Below, in pieces: positions 6,442 to 9,446 of a stretch of 9,446 nucleotides of DNA; positions within the stretch are counted from its first letter, which is position 1, and the number at the start of each line of letters is the position of its first letter. The stretch is taken from assembly GCA_016199325.1 (NCBI GenBank), contig JACQGW010000374.1, forward strand, positions 1-9,446, given 5' to 3'. A program made the translations under genes and the position numbers. The DNA comes from Chloroflexota bacterium (GTDB lineage Bacteria; Chloroflexota; Dehalococcoidia; JACQGW01). The notes beneath the pieces were generated by a model. The model searched no databases. It saw only the letters and a list, made by a program, of their open reading frames with translations, and had not been told where the DNA came from.

Positions 6442-6900
6442 CTACTCTGAGCTCTGCCCGGCCGGACGCTCGGCGGCCTGGACGATCGTCTTCACCGAGG
6501 CGATGCGGCGCCAGATGCCGAGCAGGAAGATGGCGCCGCCGACGACCTGGGCGACGGCCGACGGCGCCAGCAGCCAGCGAAACACGGCGCCAAGGTTGAA
6601 ACTATCGGCCGGCTCGGCGACGACACGGACGACCAGTCCGACGTTCAGCGCCCAGTAGCCGGCCATCGCCAGCCGCTCGTCGTAGCGGACGCCGCGCGGG
6701 CGGGGGAACATCCAGTAGGCTACTCCCATGACCATATTGACCATGAAGCCGACCATGAGGACGTGGACGTGCTCGACGACGAAGACGTAGGGCACGCCGA
6801 CCCCGAACGCCTTGAGAAACAGGATCGTCCCGCCCGCCAGGATGCCGGCGGCGAAGAAGCCGAGCGCCGTTCGGATGAACAGTTGTGGCAGTCTTGGCAT
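6442..6900 (-). CDS. Small four-helix membrane protein, heme-copper-oxidase/NnrS-like
   Basis: A 152-residue protein with four predicted membrane helices at about 8-30, 43-65, 78-95 and 111-130. The second helix begins with EHVH (H44, H46) and continues VGFMVNMVMGVAYWMFPR, a pattern seen in small proteins annotated as cytochrome-oxidase-subunit-I-like. The same His-(x3)-(L/V)GF...(M/I)(F/M)G(M/V)AY pattern occurs in the neighbouring NnrS-like protein around His322. I chose the ATG at 6900, with GGGAG about eight bases upstream. The frame stays open to 6984, but that 28-residue leader (with two Cys and a His) is not membrane-like and overlaps the divergent regulatory region. It is the first gene of a leftward two-gene unit. 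A heme, copper or NO-related role is inferred only from the motif and neighbour. No catalytic function can be assigned. Confidence 0.7.
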   Translation of the reverse strand: MPRLPQLFIRTALGFFAAGILAGGTILFLKAFGVGVPYVFVVEHVHVLMVGFMVNMVMGVAYWMFPRPRGVRYDERLAMAGYWALNVGLVVRVVAEPADSFNLGAVFRWLLAPSAVAQVVGGAIFLLGIWRRIASVKTIVQAAERPAGQSSE

Positions 6901-6960
6901 ACCTCTCGCTCCCTGGGAGATTCTCGCGCCTTTGCCCGGGTCGGCGCTATGACAAATGTC

Positions 6961-6976
6961 GCAATCCTCTGATTGC
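6961..6976. promoter_or_regulatory. Perfect 6-4-6 palindrome in divergent region (candidate operator)
   Basis: GCAATC-CTCT-GATTGC is a perfect inverted repeat with a four-base spacer, located 60 bp upstream of the small membrane gene and 48 bp upstream of corA. The 5-4-5 spacing of its inner part (CAATC-N4-GATTG) equals that of FNR/CRP-family sites, though the half-sites differ from TTGAT/ATCAA. A second short palindrome GACA-AA-TGTC (6951-6960) abuts it, and GATCC/GGATC (6985-6989, 6999-7003) follows. These are plausible operators for one or both divergent genes; no binding protein is encoded in the window. Confidence 0.4.
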
Positions 6977-7023
6977 CAATGCATGATCCCACGCGATAGG
7001 ATCGGGCAGGAGCGCGAACCCCC

Positions 7024-7989
7024 ATGATCGAAACCGTTCTCTCCTACGGCCAGAATGGCCTGGAACAGGTGGCGGACCTCGGGCAGATCAGCGACCTGCT
7101 GGAGAGCGCCGAGAACCTGGTCTGGCTAGACGTCTGCCGGCCGACCGAAGTGGACCTGCGGCTGCTCCGCGAGGAGTTCGGCTTCCACGAGCTCGCCATC
7201 GAGGACGTCTCCCGGGCGCACCAGCGGCCGAAGCTGGACGAGTACGAGGGCTACTCGTTCATCGTCCTCTACGGCGCCAGGCGGCCGGCCGGCGGGCCGC
7301 TGGATCTGGCCGAGGTGGACGTGTTCCTGGGGCGGAACTACCTGGTGACCGTGCGCCGTGAGCCGATGCCGGCGCTGGCCGAGATGGTCGAACGCTGGCG
7401 GCACAATCGGGCGGCGATGGGTGCGGGCGTCTATTCACTCCTCTACGCGCTGCTGGACGTGGTCGTCGACGGGTACTTCCCGATCGTCGACGGCATCGCG
7501 GAGGAGGTCGAAGACCTCGAAGAGCAGATCTTCACCGCCTCGTCGCGGGTGACCCTCCAGCGCCTCTTCGGCTTGAAAAAGGACCTGCTGGCGCTGCGGC
7601 GGGTCGTCGCCCCCGAGCGCGAGGTGGTCGCGCTTCTGCTTCGGCGGGACATCCCGGCTTTCGATCGGCGGGTGTCGCCCTACTTCCAGGACGTCTACGA
7701 CCACATCATTCGGGTCGTCGACAGCGTCGACCTCCACCAGGACCTGCTGACGGGCGCGCTGGACGCCCATCTGTCGACGGTCTCGAACTCGCTCAACTTC
7801 GTGATGAAGCGGCTGACGGCGATCACCGTCATCCTGATGCTCCCGACGCTCATCGCCGGCATCTACGGCATGAACTTCCATTTGACGCCATCGCAGGAAT
7901 GGGGGGGCAGCTTCCCGCTGGTGCTGGGCATGATGTTGGCAGTGACGGCGCTGTTGGGCGTGGCATTCAAGCGCTCGGGCTGGCTGTAG
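7024..7989 (+). CDS. corA: CorA family magnesium/cobalt transporter
   Basis: A 321-residue protein of the CorA Mg2+/Co2+ channel family, acting in the inner membrane as a pentamer. It has a cytoplasmic N-terminal domain with alpha/beta elements (VWLDVCRPTEVDL, 33-45; LAIEDVSRAHQRPKLDEYEGYSF, 57-79), then long helices rich in Glu/Leu (about 155-262). The C-terminal membrane part has TM1 ~264-282, the signature YGMNF (281-285), a short loop with LTPSQEWGG, and TM2 ~297-315 ending in a Lys/Arg-rich tail. The length and both ends are normal for the family, so the downstream IS has not disrupted it. The ATG has CAGGAG 11 bases upstream, a slightly long spacing. The gene is divergent from the small membrane gene and has no evident terminator before the IS, so read-through into the transposase is likely. 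Confidence 0.95.
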   Translation: MIETVLSYGQNGLEQVADLGQISDLLESAENLVWLDVCRPTEVDLRLLREEFGFHELAIEDVSRAHQRPKLDEYEGYSFIVLYGARRPAGGPLDLAEVDVFLGRNYLVTVRREPMPALAEMVERWRHNRAAMGAGVYSLLYALLDVVVDGYFPIVDGIAEEVEDLEEQIFTASSRVTLQRLFGLKKDLLALRRVVAPEREVVALLLRRDIPAFDRRVSPYFQDVYDHIIRVVDSVDLHQDLLTGALDAHLSTVSNSLNFVMKRLTAITVILMLPTLIAGIYGMNFHLTPSQEWGGSFPLVLGMMLAVTALLGVAFKRSGWL

Positions 7990-8061
7990 ACCGGTTGATG
8001 CGACGAGTATCGGGCATGTTTCAGAAACCGATTGACAGTTGGCTGAGGGAAGACAGGCAGG

Positions 8062-8090
8062 AAGACAAGGCACTCCCTGGGCTGTAAGAT
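8062..8090 (+). promoter_or_regulatory. Candidate internal transposase promoter
   Basis: AAGACA (8062-8067) and TAAGAT (8085-8090) are separated by exactly 17 bases and match four of six positions each of the sigma70 consensus. The start of RNA would fall at about 8096-8098, inside the loop of the leader hairpin. A perfect TTGACA at 8032-8037 has no good -10 at the right distance. Confidence 0.4.
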
Positions 8091-8128
8091 GGGAGGTAGT
8101 TCACGCCACCCACTACAGCACCAGGGAG
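8073..8128 (+). promoter_or_regulatory. Leader hairpin burying the transposase ribosome binding site
   Basis: CTCCCTGG (8073-8080) pairs with CCAGGGAG (8121-8128), and GCTGTA (8081-8086) pairs with TACAGC (8114-8119) with one bulged A. TGGG (8090-8093) then pairs with CCCA (8109-8112), and GG (8095-8096) with CC (8106-8107), leaving a nine-base loop. The outer right arm contains the GGGAG core of the Shine-Dalgarno sequence 8-12 bases before the ATG at 8136. Transcripts containing both arms should translate poorly. Confidence 0.65.
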
Positions 8129-8135
8129 GGGAACG

Positions 8136-9446
8136 ATGCCGTTCCAACGAGATGATATCACGATCGAGGAGCGCGTGCGGATCGTGACGACGATCATGAG
8201 TCAGCCTGATCAGTACGGATTGGTCACCCAGCTTGCCCAGGAGCACGGGCTTTCCCGCCAGAGCCTGTACACGATGGTGCAACGAGGTCGGGAGGCCATG
8301 ACCGAGCGTCTCCTCCCCCGACCGCCCGGGCGGCCGACCTTGGCGATGCCGCTGGTCATCGACAAGAACCGCCTGGACCGCGCCATTGTCACCTTCACGC
8401 TGGCGGGCCATGCCAGCCTCGAAGGCGTCCAGGGGTGTCTGGCGGAGGCCTTCGACCTGCACCGCTCCATCGGCTACATCAGCGGCGTGCTCGACCGGGC
8501 CGGCGACGCTGCCCACACCACGCTGGACCACCTCTGCCCCCCCAAGCCCATTCGGGCGGACCTCGACGAAATCTTCAGCGGGGCGACCCCCCACCCGACG
8601 CTCATCGACCACGACTCCACGCTGATTCTGGCGCTCCACAAAGCCGAGAGCCGGGATGCCACGACCTGGGGCGTCCTCCTGCTGGACCAGGCGGCCAAAG
8701 GGGTGGCGATCAGCGAGGCCGCGAGCGATGGGGCCTTGGGCATCATCGGGGGCATCCAGGAGTCCCGGGTGGTTCCCGTGCGGCTCGGCGACCTGTTCCA
8801 CGTCATGCGGGACCTGATGGTGGTGGCTGGGCACCTGGAGAAGCGCGCCTACGCGGCCATCGGACGCGAGGAGCGGGCGCGCCTGGTCGACGCGGAAGCG
8901 CACGCGGTGCATCCCCGCCGCGGCCCCAAGCGCATGTCGGCGCTCTCGCTGCCGGAAGCCGTGGCCGCCAGTCAGGGGGCCATCCGTCGCTTCGACGACT
9001 ACGTCTGGCTGGTGCGGATGGTCCGCGAGACCCTGGAGCCGGTCGATGCCCAGACCGGCCGGCTGCGCGCGGCGTCGGGGAGCCGCCAGGAGCTCCTGGC
9101 AGTGGTGAGCCTGCTGCGCGACGGGGCGGACGAGAAGGTGACCAAGGTCGCGGGGCGGCTGGAGCGAGCGATCCCGGACCTGGTCGCCTACCAGGCGGTG
9201 CTGGCGAGGCAAAGCGCGCCGTGGATTGCCCAGATCGGGGAAGCGGCGGTGATGCTGATCGCGTGGGCCTGGCGGCATCGCGACGGGTTGGGCCTGACGA
9301 CGCCGGCCGCGATCGCGTCCGCCTTCCCGGGTGGCCAGCATCCGGCGGTCACCGCCGTCTGGAGCATCCTGGACGGGGTCCATCGGGGGAGCAGCTTGGT
9401 CGAGTGTATCAACAGCCTGCTGCGGCCGCACCTCCTGGTGCATCGC
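8136..9446 (+). CDS. DDE-type transposase (3' end outside window)
   Basis: An open frame of 437 codons from ATG to the right edge with no stop, preceded by GGGAGGGG. Residues ~10-50 form a helix-turn-helix (IEERVRIV, then LVTQLAQEHGLSRQSLYTMV). The catalytic part resembles a DDE/RNase H-like transposase. Candidate acidic residues are D143 in LDEIFSG (or D158/D160 in IDHDST), D198 in SDGALGI, D219 in LGDLFHVMRD, and E423 in SSLVECINSLLR, a typical final-Glu helix. As I recall, the order DEIF, then SDGA, then D-x-FH, then a long helical insertion and VE-x-IN matches a transposase group with DEIF near the first Asp. I cannot name the IS family. The frame shows no interruption, so the enzyme may be active. 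A long opposite-strand open frame over this gene (7863-9443) is read as a G+C artefact. Confidence 0.85.
   Translation, partial: MPFQRDDITIEERVRIVTTIMSQPDQYGLVTQLAQEHGLSRQSLYTMVQRGREAMTERLLPRPPGRPTLAMPLVIDKNRLDRAIVTFTLAGHASLEGVQGCLAEAFDLHRSIGYISGVLDRAGDAAHTTLDHLCPPKPIRADLDEIFSGATPHPTLIDHDSTLILALHKAESRDATTWGVLLLDQAAKGVAISEAASDGALGIIGGIQESRVVPVRLGDLFHVMRDLMVVAGHLEKRAYAAIGREERARLVDAEAHAVHPRRGPKRMSALSLPEAVAASQGAIRRFDDYVWLVRMVRETLEPVDAQTGRLRAASGSRQELLAVVSLLRDGADEKVTKVAGRLERAIPDLVAYQAVLARQSAPWIAQIGEAAVMLIAWAWRHRDGLGLTTPAAIASAFPGGQHPAVTAVWSILDGVHRGSSLVECINSLLRPHLLVHR

Larger units (their letters stand above)
7990..9446 (+). mobile_element. Insertion sequence, left part (right end outside window)
   Basis: A DDE transposase gene preceded by a structured leader lies right after corA. 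The left end must be somewhere between the corA stop and about 8062; it cannot be fixed because the right terminal inverted repeat lies outside the window. A candidate near the end is the palindromic stretch GTTTCAGAAAC (8018-8028). The element has the same orientation as corA. Confidence 0.6.

Noticed and set aside
5365..6450. 361-codon plus-strand open frame opposite the NnrS-like gene
   Set aside because: Highly charged, repetitive Arg/Glu/Asp/Gly translation typical of the complement of a hydrophobic membrane gene.
7863..9443. 526-codon minus-strand frame across the corA end and the transposase
   Set aside because: It spans two unrelated genes on the other strand and has no family features; the transposase frame has helix-turn-helix and DDE-like motifs plus a good ribosome binding site.

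Overview
The window reads as chromosomal DNA of a high-G+C bacterium. The best guess is a member of the Chloroflexota, Thermomicrobia/Sphaerobacter-like. The guess rests on a RemA-type (DUF370) gene directly followed by a guanylate kinase whose P-loop reads GPSGVGKD, on an NnrS-like heme/copper membrane protein, and on G+C-rich codon use. This is inference from family knowledge; no rRNA or marker gene is present.

Layout. 1-216 holds no convincing gene. 217-2307 is a leftward two-gene unit: an upstream chimeric ORF (a PD-(D/E)XK nuclease-like N-terminus joined in frame to the C-terminal tail of an N-acyl-D-amino-acid deacylase), then a uroporphyrinogen-decarboxylase-superfamily gene that is not a true HemE. 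A 180 bp divergent intergenic region separates it from a rightward set: a class-III aminotransferase related to glutamate-1-semialdehyde aminomutase, RemA and Gmk (2488-4909). A perfect 19 bp inverted repeat at 4942-4998 separates gmk from a converging leftward pair of membrane genes (5002-6900): a 152-residue four-helix protein and a 442-residue NnrS-like protein. The two share a His-containing helix module. A 123 bp divergent region with a perfect 6-4-6 palindrome leads to a rightward corA (7024-7989). An insertion sequence follows; its DDE transposase (8136 onward) runs off the right edge.

How it fits together. The aminotransferase, deacylase remnant and UroD-like gene probably belonged to one small-molecule (amino acid or one-carbon) catabolic neighbourhood. 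The deacylase has since been destroyed by replacement of its 5' part with a nuclease-like segment. RemA and Gmk are a conserved housekeeping pair. The membrane pair is probably concerned with heme, copper or nitric oxide.

The two most interesting points are the nuclease-deacylase chimera, whose junction carries an A+T-richer patch bounded by 8 bp inverted repeats, and the IS leader. In the leader an imperfect hairpin would bury the transposase ribosome binding site in read-through transcripts, while a candidate internal promoter would start RNA inside the hairpin loop and free that site. That matches in principle the protection against impinging transcription known from IS10 and IS50.
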